Shown here: positions 26,778 to 36,019 of the stretch, piece after piece
Layout: each line of letters opens with the position of its first letter
Numbering within the stretch: the first letter of the stretch is position 1
NCBI GenBank assembly: GCA_965656715.1
Contig: CBFHLR010000011.1
Coordinates: 28,361-92,360 of the forward strand
Direction of reading: 5' to 3'
From: Coraliomargarita sp965656715
GTDB lineage: Bacteria > Verrucomicrobiota > Verrucomicrobiia > Opitutales > Coraliomargaritaceae
DNA length: 64,000 nucleotides
The notes under the pieces: model-generated
Database searches by the model: none
What the model saw: only the letters and a program-made list of their open reading frames with translations
What the model was told of the DNA's origin: nothing
Position numbers and translations under genes: made by a program

Positions 26778-27752
26778 CTACCTGTCGGCGCTACTTTCGA
26801 CAAATTCTACACTACGAGATTCGGACCAGTATTCGTTCTCAGGGTTGAACTGTAGGAATCCGCAATGGCCACCACGTTTGGGTGTTTCGAGCGTGAAATT
26901 CGAACTCTGCTCTGCTGGATCGTATGGAAAGCAACTTGGCGTCAAAAATGGATCATCCAAGGCATTGATAAGCAGCGTCGGGATTTGAATCGAGTGTAGG
27001 CGTGTGCGGCAACTGCTCTGTGCCCAATATTCTTTGGCATTCTTGAAGCCATGGATTGGGGCGGTATAGGCATCGTCGAATTGTGCGAAGGTTTTCATGT
27101 CATCCAGTCCGTGGTCTTTGATGAGGCCCGGAAAACGCTGGATTTTCTCCCGAACCTTCGGGCGGAGGAAATTCATGAAGCGCCGCATGTAGATGTGATT
27201 ACTCCAGTGCTCTAGTTTCTTGGCACTGCTTGCCAAGTCGCATGGGGCTGAGATTGCGACCGCGGCGCGGATTCGCGAATCGATTGTTGCTGCTCGATCG
27301 CCGAGTAGCTTGAGCATGAGGTTCCCGCCTAAGCTAAAGCCGACGAGGGCGATTTCTTCGTAGTCAGTCGTGCTGAATACATGCTGCAAAATGAGTTCGA
27401 GTTCATCACTGGAGCCACTGTGATAACTGCGTAGTTGTGTATTGGGTTCACCGCTACAGCTACGAAAGTTCCAAGCGAGCACATTCCAGTGTGCGCGATC
27501 AAACGCGCGTGCCATGCCCTGAATGTAGTGGGCTCGGGAATGTCCCTCCAGACCGTGGGTAAGTATGACAAGGCGCTTGTTCGGGTGCGCTTTGGACCAG
27601 TCCAAATCTAGAAAGTCATTGTCCGGCGTAGTGATGCGTTCACGCTCAGTGGTGAGCAGGGGGACGGATCGGTAAAGCGATGGATAGACCGTTTGTATGT
27701 GGCCGTTGCGTGCCCAGAGTGGGGCTCTATAGCTGGAGGGAACGCACGGCAT
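26778..27752 (-). CDS. YheT-like alpha/beta hydrolase
   Basis: 324 residues from ATG 27752; the longer frame would overlap the upstream methyltransferase gene. The N-terminus (APLWARNGHIQTVYPSL) is characteristic of the YheT/ABHD1 branch. Oxyanion HG is at 66-67, nucleophile Ser140 is in GFSLGG, and a likely His is in the C-terminal GGHCGF with Asp in NALDDPF. It is probably an esterase or acyl hydrolase acting on an unidentified lipid ester. It starts 7 bp after the stop of the methyltransferase gene, within a three-gene minus-strand operon with rsmB. Confidence 0.85.
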   Translation of the reverse strand: MPCVPSSYRAPLWARNGHIQTVYPSLYRSVPLLTTERERITTPDNDFLDLDWSKAHPNKRLVILTHGLEGHSRAHYIQGMARAFDRAHWNVLAWNFRSCSGEPNTQLRSYHSGSSDELELILQHVFSTTDYEEIALVGFSLGGNLMLKLLGDRAATIDSRIRAAVAISAPCDLASSAKKLEHWSNHIYMRRFMNFLRPKVREKIQRFPGLIKDHGLDDMKTFAQFDDAYTAPIHGFKNAKEYWAQSSCRTRLHSIQIPTLLINALDDPFLTPSCFPYDPAEQSSNFTLETPKRGGHCGFLQFNPENEYWSESRSVEFVESSADR

Positions 27753-27759
27753 GCTGAAT

Positions 27760-28392
27760 CTAGTCGTCCAGTTTTCGATAGAGGTTGATTTCCTTGTCTC
27801 CGAGGTAGGCGACGAGGATCGCGCCTTCGCCAGCGAGTGCATCGAAGAGTTTGAGAGCCATCTCTTGTTCGCCGGGCCATGGATACATGAAGAAGAGATC
27901 TACTTCCTCGAGATCGATGTCCATGCCTTCATAGCGCGGTGCGTCTGTATAGTCGCCGCCATAGTCGTCACGAACGAGGTCAGTGCTGCCCAAGCTTTCG
28001 TATTCTGCAAAGCCATCTGGAATATAGCTGCAGGCGATGAATTCGGCTTCGATGCCTTGGTGTGCGAGTAAGTCAGTTGCTTTGTCGACGAGATCTTCCT
28101 GCAGTTCGATACCTGTGGCCTCGTAGCCGAGCAGGGCGGCAAGCCCGGTTGCCACTCCGAAGCCGCTGCCCCATTCGATGAACCTTTCGCCAAGTGGTAG
28201 GTCTTGGTCTTTGACGTATTTGAGGGCCGAATACACCTGCGCGGGCTCGCTGGGAACGTATTTTGGGTAGCGCTTGTGTAGCCCAGCATCTTGGTAGTCG
28301 TCGTAGCGACGGTCCGCTTCTTCAATGAAGGCAGTCACCTCGTCGGGTAGCTCAACCTCTTCTACCTCGTAGTCGAGTTGTTCGTAGGCCAT
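27760..28392 (-). CDS. Class I SAM-dependent methyltransferase-like protein
   Basis: 210 residues. The SAM-binding motif I is FIEWGSGFGVATG at about 71-83 and the acidic residue ending strand beta 2 is in ATGIELQ. The N-terminal 50 residues are very acidic. Later motifs are weak (VDLFFMYPWPGEQ in place of a typical motif IV/post-I), so methylation activity is probable and not certain. The gene lies 3 bp after rsmB and 7 bp before the YheT-like gene. The target is unknown. Confidence 0.75.
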   Translation of the reverse strand: MAYEQLDYEVEEVELPDEVTAFIEEADRRYDDYQDAGLHKRYPKYVPSEPAQVYSALKYVKDQDLPLGERFIEWGSGFGVATGLAALLGYEATGIELQEDLVDKATDLLAHQGIEAEFIACSYIPDGFAEYESLGSTDLVRDDYGGDYTDAPRYEGMDIDLEEVDLFFMYPWPGEQEMALKLFDALAGEGAILVAYLGDKEINLYRKLDD

Positions 28393-28395
28393 CTT

Positions 28396-29670
28396 CTAAG
28401 CTTCGCGGATGAGTCGAAACGCGCCTGCGCCGTCGTGGCCAGTCTCCCAAGGGTAGCTGGATTTGCTGGCGTCGAGTTTGAAACCTTTGCCGGCCTCGGA
28501 GTCGAGGAAGTGTTGCACAACGTCGGTATTTTCCGCCTTCTCGATACTACAAGTGCTGTAGATGAGACGGCCGCCAGGCTTCACGAATTGGGCAGCTGCG
28601 CACAATAGCTGCTTCTGCAACTTCGCACAGTTGGCGATGTCCTTTGGTTGGAGGCGCCATTTGACATCCGTGCGGCGCTGAATGACTCCGGTGTTGGAGC
28701 AGGGGGCGTCGAGCATGACGGCGTCGAATTCACTTGGGCTGCCTGCGTCGCTGAGTTGCTCCGCTGAGAGTTCAAGAATATCACTTTCGACGATTGCGGT
28801 GTTTACCTTGAGGCGTTGCAGATTTTCGCGCAGCCGCTCAATGCGGGGACCGGGTAGGTCGACGGCGACGATTGCACCGCTGCCGTTCATGCTCTGTGCC
28901 ATATCGTAGGCCTTGCCGCCTGGAGCGGCGCATAGGTCGAGAATGGTTTCATCCGGCTGCGCATTCAGCAGACCGGGAGCGATCCGAGTGGAGGGGTCTT
29001 TGACATACGCACTTCCTGAGGCGAGGAGAGCACGGACGATGTCGTTGCCGAGCTGACCGCTGCTGAGTTTGTAGAAGTTCGGCCAGTCGGTGGCTTCCAA
29101 GTCTGCTGGCGCGGGACCGGATGTTTTCAGGTAATTGCTTGGGATTTGCTGGTTCCAGTGGAGCAATTTTGCGGTGGCTTCGGTGCTAAATTGCTTGCTC
29201 CAGTGCTCTACGAGCCAGTCCGGATGACTGTAAAACGCCGAAGTTTCTTCGACCGGAATGTCGTGTAGCGCTTTTTGCAGTTTGCGCAGGACTGCGTTGA
29301 TGAGGCCGAGCTCGGCTTTTTTGACGAGCTTTTTAGCGTGTTCGACCGCGTGGTGGACGACTTTTGGGTGCTTGTCGACGGGCTCGCTCAGTAATTCGTA
29401 GCCCGCAACGAGGAAGACCGCCTGCACCATTGGGCGAGGGGCTTTGCGCAGCATTGGCTTGAGGGCGATCAGTGTGCGATGTCCGTGACGCAGGGCACCG
29501 AGGAAGAGTGACTGGCAACTGGTTCGTCGTTGGCCCGAAATGGACTCGGGCAGATGATCCAGTAATTCGTCAGCTTTGCAGCCCTCGCGCAGGTAGGCTT
29601 CCGTCAATGCGACGGCGCAATCCCATGCTGTTGCCTTGGGATTTGAGATTTCAAACTTAATGCTTCTCAT
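28396..29670 (-). CDS. rsmB: 16S rRNA (cytosine-C5)-methyltransferase RsmB
   Basis: 424 residues. An N-terminal NusB-like helical domain (about 15-140) is joined to a Rossmann methyltransferase domain. SAM motif DLCAAPGGK at 245-253, motif IV DAPCSNTG with Cys324 for enzyme release, and motif VI STCSI with Cys374 as the nucleophile. This two-cysteine pattern is diagnostic of m5C RNA methyltransferases, and the NusB domain points to RsmB, which modifies C967 of 16S rRNA in E. coli. First gene of the rsmB / methyltransferase / hydrolase run. Confidence 0.92.
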   Translation of the reverse strand: MRSIKFEISNPKATAWDCAVALTEAYLREGCKADELLDHLPESISGQRRTSCQSLFLGALRHGHRTLIALKPMLRKAPRPMVQAVFLVAGYELLSEPVDKHPKVVHHAVEHAKKLVKKAELGLINAVLRKLQKALHDIPVEETSAFYSHPDWLVEHWSKQFSTEATAKLLHWNQQIPSNYLKTSGPAPADLEATDWPNFYKLSSGQLGNDIVRALLASGSAYVKDPSTRIAPGLLNAQPDETILDLCAAPGGKAYDMAQSMNGSGAIVAVDLPGPRIERLRENLQRLKVNTAIVESDILELSAEQLSDAGSPSEFDAVMLDAPCSNTGVIQRRTDVKWRLQPKDIANCAKLQKQLLCAAAQFVKPGGRLIYSTCSIEKAENTDVVQHFLDSEAGKGFKLDASKSSYPWETGHDGAGAFRLIREA

Positions 29671-29730
29671 TGATCTAGAAAGTGTCCACTATTACTCGTT
29701 TACGACTCAGACAAGCATTCGCAATCTATT

Positions 29731-31590
29731 ATGAACAAAGAGGCAATCGATACGCTAATTGCTAACAATCCGAAGCTCGCCGGCGCGCGGGTGAAGCTCG
29801 AAGCCATGGCTCCGGGCAACTACTGCCTGCACCGTAGCTGGGGCTTTGGCAAGATCGTTGATTTCGACGAAGCAGCAGCAAAGATCATCATCGACTTTGA
29901 AGAAGGTAAACAAGGCCACGCGATGGCCGTGGCATTTTGCGTCGACAAGCTCGACGTGCTGAAGCCGAACGATGTGCTTGTGCGCTCCCGCACGGAGCCG
30001 GATGTGATCGAAGAGCTCATCAAAAAGCAGCCTGCTGACCTTATTTGCGACATTCTCGCAACTGACGAAGAGCAAGCGATGATGGCTTCCGAGATTGAGC
30101 GTGTGCTTAGTCGTGTGATCGGTCCGATCAAGTATAAGAAGTGGTGGACTGCTACGAAGAAGATTTTGGTCAAGGACCCACGTGTCGGTGTGCCGAATAA
30201 GAAGACTGAGCCATACATCCTACGTGATGAGCCAGTGAAGCCTGAGGAAGAAATCCTTGAGCAATTTCACGGCACCAAGAACTCTAAGGAGAAGATTCTT
30301 CTCGGCGAAAAGCTGTATGCTTTGTCTGAGAACATCTCCGTGATCCGTGAGGAGCTGCCTGAGATCCTCAACGAGTTGACCGACGCGATTGCAAATGCCA
30401 AGAGCCTGAGCCAAGCAGACCGTCTGCACGGTGTTTGGGTGCGTAACAACCTCGCTCGTGATCTCCACGAGGACGTTGAGGCGCTTGAGCCGTCTTCTGC
30501 TTCCATCTTGGACGCGACCGACGACTACTCCGAATTGGCTTCTGAGCTTCCTGCGCAATACTACAAGCGCTACGTCGATCTGATCCGCCGCACCTACCCG
30601 GACAAGTGGCAGAGCATGCTCGAAGACTTGTTCCGCAACTCCAGCGGCAAGTTCACCAGTGAGTGTATCAATTTCATGCTCGAGCACGAGCTCAACGAGC
30701 GCGTCAGCTTCTGCCTGAGCCGTTGGCTCAACGACCAAACCATTAAGGGCCCGCTGCTCTTCTGGGTCGTTAAGAACCGCAACTCTAAGAAGTATGGCAA
30801 GATCATCCAGCCGCTCGTGTCTCCGCGTCTGCTGTCTGCGATGTTCTACGCGATCGATTACGAATCACTTCAGAACGCAAGCACTCGCCGTATCCCGCTA
30901 GCTGACCTGCTAAGCGACGACGACGAGCTGATCCCAGATCTGTTGGCCGACGCGAGTGTCGAAACCGCACGTGACCTTGCGCAGACGCTGCTTCTCAATC
31001 AGGGCTTCGAAGACCTGACCAAGAAGTCGCTCATCGCGCGCTTCATTAAGAAGTTCCCAACCGTTCAAAGCCTCATCGCTGGTGATGGTGCTGAGAAGTC
31101 TGAGGACGAAGGTCTGGTGGTTTCCCAAGCGAGCTTCGATGCTGCGAAGGCAGAATACGAAGATCTCATCGCAAACAAGATTCCTGAGAATAAGGAAGCG
31201 ATTCAGACTGCGAAGGAGCATGGTGACTTGAAGGAAAATTCCGAATACAAGATGGCCCGTCAGGACCAGGACATCTTGCTCGCTCGCAAGAATGAGCTTG
31301 AAGTTGATCTCACACGCGCGCGTGTGTCCGACTTTACTGAAGCTACCAACGAGAATGTTGGCATTGGCTCTGTAGTTGAACTCAAGGAAGGATCCACTGG
31401 TAAGACTACCACCTACTCAATCCTGGGTGCATGGGATTCCGATCCAGACAACGACATTCTCTCTTACAAGACTCCGCTTGCTCAGCAGCTGCTTGGCAAG
31501 GAACAGGGTGACACTGTAACTACCAAGATCGGTGGTAGCGAAGAGCAATGGACGCTTCTTAGTATTGCCCGCTGGGTCGATAAGAAGTAA
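29731..31590 (+). CDS. Long GreA/GreB-type transcription factor with N-terminal extension
   Basis: 619 residues, about four times normal GreA. The last 165 residues (about 456-619) are a complete GreA: an antiparallel coiled coil with the acidic tip in GDLKENSEY (498-506), then the FKBP-like C-terminal domain. Residues 1-80 contain an SH3-like domain (CLHRSWGFGKIVDFDE). Residues 90-450 are alpha-helical and of unknown fold. Similar long GreA proteins are known in Chlamydiae. It should rescue backtracked RNA polymerase by stimulating transcript cleavage; the large N-terminal part may bind polymerase or other factors. It is followed by a strong terminator. Confidence 0.88.
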   Translation: MNKEAIDTLIANNPKLAGARVKLEAMAPGNYCLHRSWGFGKIVDFDEAAAKIIIDFEEGKQGHAMAVAFCVDKLDVLKPNDVLVRSRTEPDVIEELIKKQPADLICDILATDEEQAMMASEIERVLSRVIGPIKYKKWWTATKKILVKDPRVGVPNKKTEPYILRDEPVKPEEEILEQFHGTKNSKEKILLGEKLYALSENISVIREELPEILNELTDAIANAKSLSQADRLHGVWVRNNLARDLHEDVEALEPSSASILDATDDYSELASELPAQYYKRYVDLIRRTYPDKWQSMLEDLFRNSSGKFTSECINFMLEHELNERVSFCLSRWLNDQTIKGPLLFWVVKNRNSKKYGKIIQPLVSPRLLSAMFYAIDYESLQNASTRRIPLADLLSDDDELIPDLLADASVETARDLAQTLLLNQGFEDLTKKSLIARFIKKFPTVQSLIAGDGAEKSEDEGLVVSQASFDAAKAEYEDLIANKIPENKEAIQTAKEHGDLKENSEYKMARQDQDILLARKNELEVDLTRARVSDFTEATNENVGIGSVVELKEGSTGKTTTYSILGAWDSDPDNDILSYKTPLAQQLLGKEQGDTVTTKIGGSEEQWTLLSIARWVDKK

Positions 31591-31618
31591 TTCAGCTTCA
31601 ATTAGTTATCTTTCAAGG

Positions 31619-31646
31619 CGCCTCTCGATTCGGGAGGCGTTTTTTT
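31619..31646 (+). terminator. Rho-independent terminator of the long GreA gene
   Basis: A GC-rich stem (CGCCTC / GGGAGGCG, about 7 bp around TCGATTC) is followed by seven T residues, 29 bp after the stop. Confidence 0.88.
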
Positions 31647-31720
31647 GTGCCGATCTGACTAGTCCCAAAGGACTAATCCAAGCCGTTGCGTGCGTGTCAC
31701 ATTTTTCCTATCAAAAATAT

Positions 31721-31882
31721 ATGAAAAATTGCGAACGATGCGGCAATCTAATGAAGGAGAGCGAAGAGTGCTGGAAATGTCGCCATGAGGCTGAGGATCT
31801 CAGACATCGTCTGTTTCTCTGTTTGATCGGCATTACAGTCGTCTGCTCGATGTCCTTGCTTTGGGTGAGCCTTTCCACCTGA
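31721..31882 (+). CDS. 53-residue zinc-ribbon membrane protein
   Basis: The true start is the ATG at 31721; the open frame extends back through the GreA terminator and is not coding there. Residues 4-22 hold two Cys pairs (CERC and CWKC), the usual zinc-ribbon spacing, and residues 30-51 form one membrane helix. The order is ribbon then helix, the reverse of the protein at 23505. The function is unknown. It lies between two strong terminators and so must have its own promoter; I see no clear one. Confidence 0.55.
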   Translation: MKNCERCGNLMKESEECWKCRHEAEDLRHRLFLCLIGITVVCSMSLLWVSLST

Positions 31883-31941
31883 TCCTAATTCAGGCCTTTC
31901 CGGCTTGTCGGTTCACTTGATTGAGTGAGCGGACGAGATAC

Positions 31942-31977
31942 AAAAAACGCCCGCATGTGTAAAACATGCGGGCGTTT
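31942..31977 (-). terminator. Terminator of the symporter gene, probably bidirectional
   Basis: A perfect 13-14 bp stem (AACGCCCGCATGT / ACATGCGGGCGTT) has a 5-nt loop, a T-run on the minus-strand side and a shorter GTTTG on the other. It lies between the 53-residue gene and the convergent symporter gene. Confidence 0.9.
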
Positions 31978-32002
31978 GTGTTTAAGCTAATTGCTAGAGC
32001 CG

Positions 32003-33628
32003 CTATACCGCAAATGAGATATAAATTGCAGCGACAACCACTAGGAGAATAGCACCAGTGACTTTGGCCCCCTTCCATGGAGTCATGTCAATAGGAGTGC
32101 TGGTTTCAAGGACCCAGGGCTCTTCGCGAGGCTTAACCGTTGACCATACTACCATGATAGCAACGAGGAGTGCAAAAACGAAGCCGAGGAAGTGGAAGTT
32201 ATACACGAAGATCTTATCTACCGCAGCGTCCATGCCTGGAGCGAAGTATTTAAATGAGAGTAGAACTAAACCAACCAGCAATGCAGTAAACGCAGCTTTG
32301 CTAGGCACACGCGAGTTTAACATCCCAACAACGACCACTGAGAAGATTGGAATGAAGTAGATGCCGTTCATTTTTTGCAGGTAGGCGAAAATACTGTCCT
32401 GGCCTGCCAGAAGTGGAGCAACGAACATTGCTGCGATTGCGATCGTTACTACGAAGAGCTTAGCTGCTCGCACAGCAGACTCTTCGCTGCCGTTCGGGTT
32501 GATCATGTGTTTGTAGAGCCCTATTGTGAAGAGCGCGGAGGTGCTGTTCAGAGCTGCGTTGAAGGAACTGAGGATTGCTCCAACCATAACTGCTGCGAAG
32601 AAGCCAGTTAGTTGCGGTGGTAGCACCTCACGAACCAGCGTGCCGTATGCTTTGTCGTTCGATATGCCGTCTGCTGCAAATAGGTGAAAAGCTATAATGC
32701 CTGGGAGGACGAGGTAAATTGGCCCGAGGAGCTTCAATGCGCCAGTTAATAGGACGCCCTTTTGACCTTCTGCAAGACTACTAGCACCGAACGTTCTTTG
32801 AATGATCTGCTGATTTGTGCACCAGTAGAATAGGTTGAGTAGGGCGACACCTGTGAACAAGGTGCTGAATGGCACGCTAGTCTCGCTGGTGCCGATAGAA
32901 TTCAGGCGTTCGGGGTTTGCTTCCTTTAGCATGCTCCAGCCTTGGAGGATGCCTTGGCCATCGCTTACGCGATCTAGTGCAAACCATGCGATCATGAAAC
33001 CACCAATTAACAGACCAATACCATTGATGGTATCCAGCACAGCAAGAGTCTTCAGGCCACCGAAGCGTGTGTAGATACCTCCCATGATACCAATCATAAA
33101 TACCGTGAGCCATAGAATTACTGTATCTGGAGAGTGCTCCTTACCTAAAAATTCGACAGGCTCGGTAATGCCAGTGAGCTGCTTGAGGTCGAGCATCTCA
33201 GAGAGGCCAACGGCTCCACTGTAGAGGATAATTGGGATTAGCAGGAAGGCGTAGGCGAGAAGAAAAACCATATTGGTTAATGTCTGCGTCCGCTTATCAA
33301 AGCGATTTTCTAGGAACTGAGGAACAGTTGTGATACCTGCGCGTAGGAACTTCGGCAGAAAGAACAGAGCCATGAGCACTAGGGCGACAACGGCCACAAC
33401 CTCCCAAGCCATTACCGCTAGGCCGTCTTTAAACGCAGCTCCGTTTAGGCCGACCATCTGTTCTGTTGAAAGATTTGTTAGCAGCAGAGAACCAGCAATG
33501 ACTGGGAAGGTTAGCGAACGGCCACCAAGAAAGAAGCCTGTCGAAGAATTCTTTTCAGAATTCCTCGTAATAAAAAACGTCAAAGCCGCCGCGAACAGCG
33601 TGAAACCAAGAAATGAGAGTATGACCAT
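32003..33628 (-). CDS. Sodium:solute symporter (SSS/SLC5 family)
   Basis: 541 residues with about 14 membrane segments. Family features: GRSLTFPVIAGSLLLTNLSTEQMVG in TM1, GGIYTRFGGLKTLAVLD at about 184-200, NLFYWCTNQQIIQRTFGA at about 262-279 (the SGLT sugar-type signature), and ALNSTSALFTIGLYK near 365. The closest known subgroup is SGLT-like carriers for sugars, inositol or similar solutes, driven by sodium. The actual solute is not readable. The gene is monocistronic and ends at a strong terminator. Confidence 0.88.
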   Translation of the reverse strand: MVILSFLGFTLFAAALTFFITRNSEKNSSTGFFLGGRSLTFPVIAGSLLLTNLSTEQMVGLNGAAFKDGLAVMAWEVVAVVALVLMALFFLPKFLRAGITTVPQFLENRFDKRTQTLTNMVFLLAYAFLLIPIILYSGAVGLSEMLDLKQLTGITEPVEFLGKEHSPDTVILWLTVFMIGIMGGIYTRFGGLKTLAVLDTINGIGLLIGGFMIAWFALDRVSDGQGILQGWSMLKEANPERLNSIGTSETSVPFSTLFTGVALLNLFYWCTNQQIIQRTFGASSLAEGQKGVLLTGALKLLGPIYLVLPGIIAFHLFAADGISNDKAYGTLVREVLPPQLTGFFAAVMVGAILSSFNAALNSTSALFTIGLYKHMINPNGSEESAVRAAKLFVVTIAIAAMFVAPLLAGQDSIFAYLQKMNGIYFIPIFSVVVVGMLNSRVPSKAAFTALLVGLVLLSFKYFAPGMDAAVDKIFVYNFHFLGFVFALLVAIMVVWSTVKPREEPWVLETSTPIDMTPWKGAKVTGAILLVVVAAIYISFAV

Positions 33629-33791
33629 AATGATTTTGAGTGCCTATCCCTTATGTTGGATCGGGGATGAGCTCAGTTGTGGGTTATTGGGTTAAAGCGG
33701 AAACGAGCACGATGAACAGTGTTACTGCGATTTCAACATAGAATCGTTACTATTGAGTCAGGTGTTTACAGGATAGGGCTTAGAGGGAGGT

Positions 33792-35930
33792 TTAGAGACA
33801 AAACCAGCCGGCGATTGAGGCGACAATGCTGAGTCCGAGGGCTAGCCAAATGACTTTTCTCACTTGATTGCTCTCATCAAAGTGACACTGCGCGCTAACG
33901 GGCAGGCTTGCACGTTTAGTGAGCACCCGTCCGAGTTGTCCTGAGATGAGCGTGCGTCCATTGACCGCCCAACCGGAGGCATCTAGCAATGGTGCAAGTG
34001 TGCGTTTTCGGAGTTTGAGCCCCGCGATAATCATCGAAGGTAGTGAAATCATCAGCACGATACTTATTAAGATCAGTGGTAACTGCCATAAGGGAAGGGC
34101 CTTCATCGTCTCAAACAGTGAGGCTAGGCCAGCGCCGAGTGCTCCGAGCGCGATGCCCCCAGCTGCCAATATACCCGCAAGCCCTCCGGCTCCACCCGCG
34201 CTGAACGTCGCAGGCTTTTCGCTTTTGGCAGCTTTCTCATTGCCGACGTTTTTGACACCACTTTCGAGCTGTTTCTGGATCGCTTTGTCACGAGTGACGG
34301 CCCACTTCTCGAGTTGGTCGCCGATAAAGCGTCCCACGCGGACATAGGGCATGAGAAAGGCCTCACCGATACTGATCGGGTTTTGAATAATGCGGACCAC
34401 TGTGGTGTCCCAGAGCTTCCCTTTCTTATCTAAAAAGACACCATTTCGCCCAACGATGAGGTTCGCAGAGTCACCCGCAGTAAAGACCGACGCAATGTAG
34501 AACTTGCCAGGAGAGTCTTTGCGATGGCATTGGCAGTAGACTACGAATGCTCTGGAGAGCGCGGCTAAAGCGGCATGCTTTCCTGGATCGGCGACTTTGA
34601 GAGTCAACTGGCATTCACGACCATCCAAATAGAGTGTGCCAGCTTGGAAGGTCGCACTCTGATCGGTTGCGTAGAAGTCGTTGAAATTGACGAAGTTATT
34701 GAGGATTTTCACTAGGTCGCGGTGGAAGCGAGCAAGCTTTTCCACGGCATCGACCGATTTCATTCGTGGTGCGAGTGCAAGGTCTTCGGCGAGCATGGTG
34801 GCGAGTTGCTCTTGAAGGCTGGACTGCAATAACTCGCGGGCACGAGTAATCCCCAGCTTTTCAACGCCGGTTTCTGGCTTGGACTGGCGCCATTTGCGAT
34901 AGCTGGTGAAGCGTTGCTTGAGCTCTTTCCATTCAGCGAGTGAGAGTGATTCTGGGCTACCGAAGTTTAAGGGCTCGATGATCTGGCCGAAGAGCGCGTC
35001 GAAGCGGCTTTGCCACTCTGGGTTGATTCCACCCTTGAGTGGGAGTGTTGCTTCGGGGTGTATGATTGCCAGTGGTAGGCCCTCAATCTCTTGATTCGCG
35101 CCAGATAGGTCGGTGGCGGCGATGCTTTTGTAGAGTGCAACGTCTCGATTTAGGGGCTCGGTCGCACGCGAGTCGAAGGCCGCGAGTCTGCAGCGGGCAT
35201 AGAAATCGTCCAACTTGGCTTCGATGGCCTTTAAACTCTTGAATGCCTGAGGTGTCGATTCGGCGAGCGGAAACACCTCGTTGTTGGATTCAGTTTCGCC
35301 GCGGGTCCACCAGTCGTTGTAGGCATTGAGTTCCTTGAAGAAGTTGTCCAACTTTTGTTGTCCAATGCCGGGAGCCCCGCCGCGGTCGGTGTCTGCACCG
35401 ACAGTATCCATGATTTCCTGGATTAACTGCTGCAGCTCGGGGTTGTCGACGGACTCCTTTGAAATCACACCGTCGCCATTATAACGGGATTGGCCGAAGA
35501 TCTTTGCAGTATTGGCAGACTGCGCGACCGAGATGTGGCTGGCGTCCGCATTGCCGGTGTTGGCAAGAATCTGTTTGGCGGACGCGAGTAGGGCGGCACC
35601 TTCGTCGTCATCACTTCGAATCGAATCCAGTGGTAGGTCGCCGCCTTCGAACAGTGATTCGGGCTTTGCGAGCCGACTGAGTGTCCAACCGACTGCTGTG
35701 AGCATTTCCTCAATGCGCACTCGCCCGTCGACATCGTGATCGATGAGGGCGAGCGTCTTACTGTCGATCTCCAGCCCATTGACCGGACAACTCAGCGCCA
35801 CCCACAGCTTGGGGTCCAAGGTTTCGAGAGCACGCAGGTCCTCTACGGTATTGAGCTGAACTTGGAAGATGCCTCCGCTGTGGCGTAATTGCCAAGGGTG
35901 CTTGGATTTAAGGGCGTTGAGCTTAAGCAT
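33792..35930 (-). CDS. Large protein with two EF-hand-like loops and C-terminal membrane region
   Basis: 712 residues; I do not recognise the family. A full EF-hand loop lies at 64-75 (DHDVDGRVRIEE: Asp at 1, 3, 5, Gly at 6, Glu at 12), and a second, weaker loop lies at 149-160 (RYNGDGVISKES, with Asn at 3, Asp at 5, Gly at 6 and Ile at 8). The middle of the protein is soluble and mixed helical, with a Cys-His pair near CQCHRK. The C-terminal 130 residues contain a Gly/Ala-rich hydrophobic stretch, a strong membrane helix (LPLILISIVLMISLP), and a terminal helix. Calcium binding with membrane attachment is suggested by the sequence; any enzymatic role is unknown. It is divergent from uvrB. Confidence 0.7.
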   Translation of the reverse strand: MLKLNALKSKHPWQLRHSGGIFQVQLNTVEDLRALETLDPKLWVALSCPVNGLEIDSKTLALIDHDVDGRVRIEEMLTAVGWTLSRLAKPESLFEGGDLPLDSIRSDDDEGAALLASAKQILANTGNADASHISVAQSANTAKIFGQSRYNGDGVISKESVDNPELQQLIQEIMDTVGADTDRGGAPGIGQQKLDNFFKELNAYNDWWTRGETESNNEVFPLAESTPQAFKSLKAIEAKLDDFYARCRLAAFDSRATEPLNRDVALYKSIAATDLSGANQEIEGLPLAIIHPEATLPLKGGINPEWQSRFDALFGQIIEPLNFGSPESLSLAEWKELKQRFTSYRKWRQSKPETGVEKLGITRARELLQSSLQEQLATMLAEDLALAPRMKSVDAVEKLARFHRDLVKILNNFVNFNDFYATDQSATFQAGTLYLDGRECQLTLKVADPGKHAALAALSRAFVVYCQCHRKDSPGKFYIASVFTAGDSANLIVGRNGVFLDKKGKLWDTTVVRIIQNPISIGEAFLMPYVRVGRFIGDQLEKWAVTRDKAIQKQLESGVKNVGNEKAAKSEKPATFSAGGAGGLAGILAAGGIALGALGAGLASLFETMKALPLWQLPLILISIVLMISLPSMIIAGLKLRKRTLAPLLDASGWAVNGRTLISGQLGRVLTKRASLPVSAQCHFDESNQVRKVIWLALGLSIVASIAGWFCL

Positions 35931-36019
35931 TTAACGTTTTTGTATAGGGGTAATTCACGCGATGTTAAGATAATTCAACTCGATGTTGCGCACTGCGCCT
36001 CACTGGCTTTCCTGAGTGT

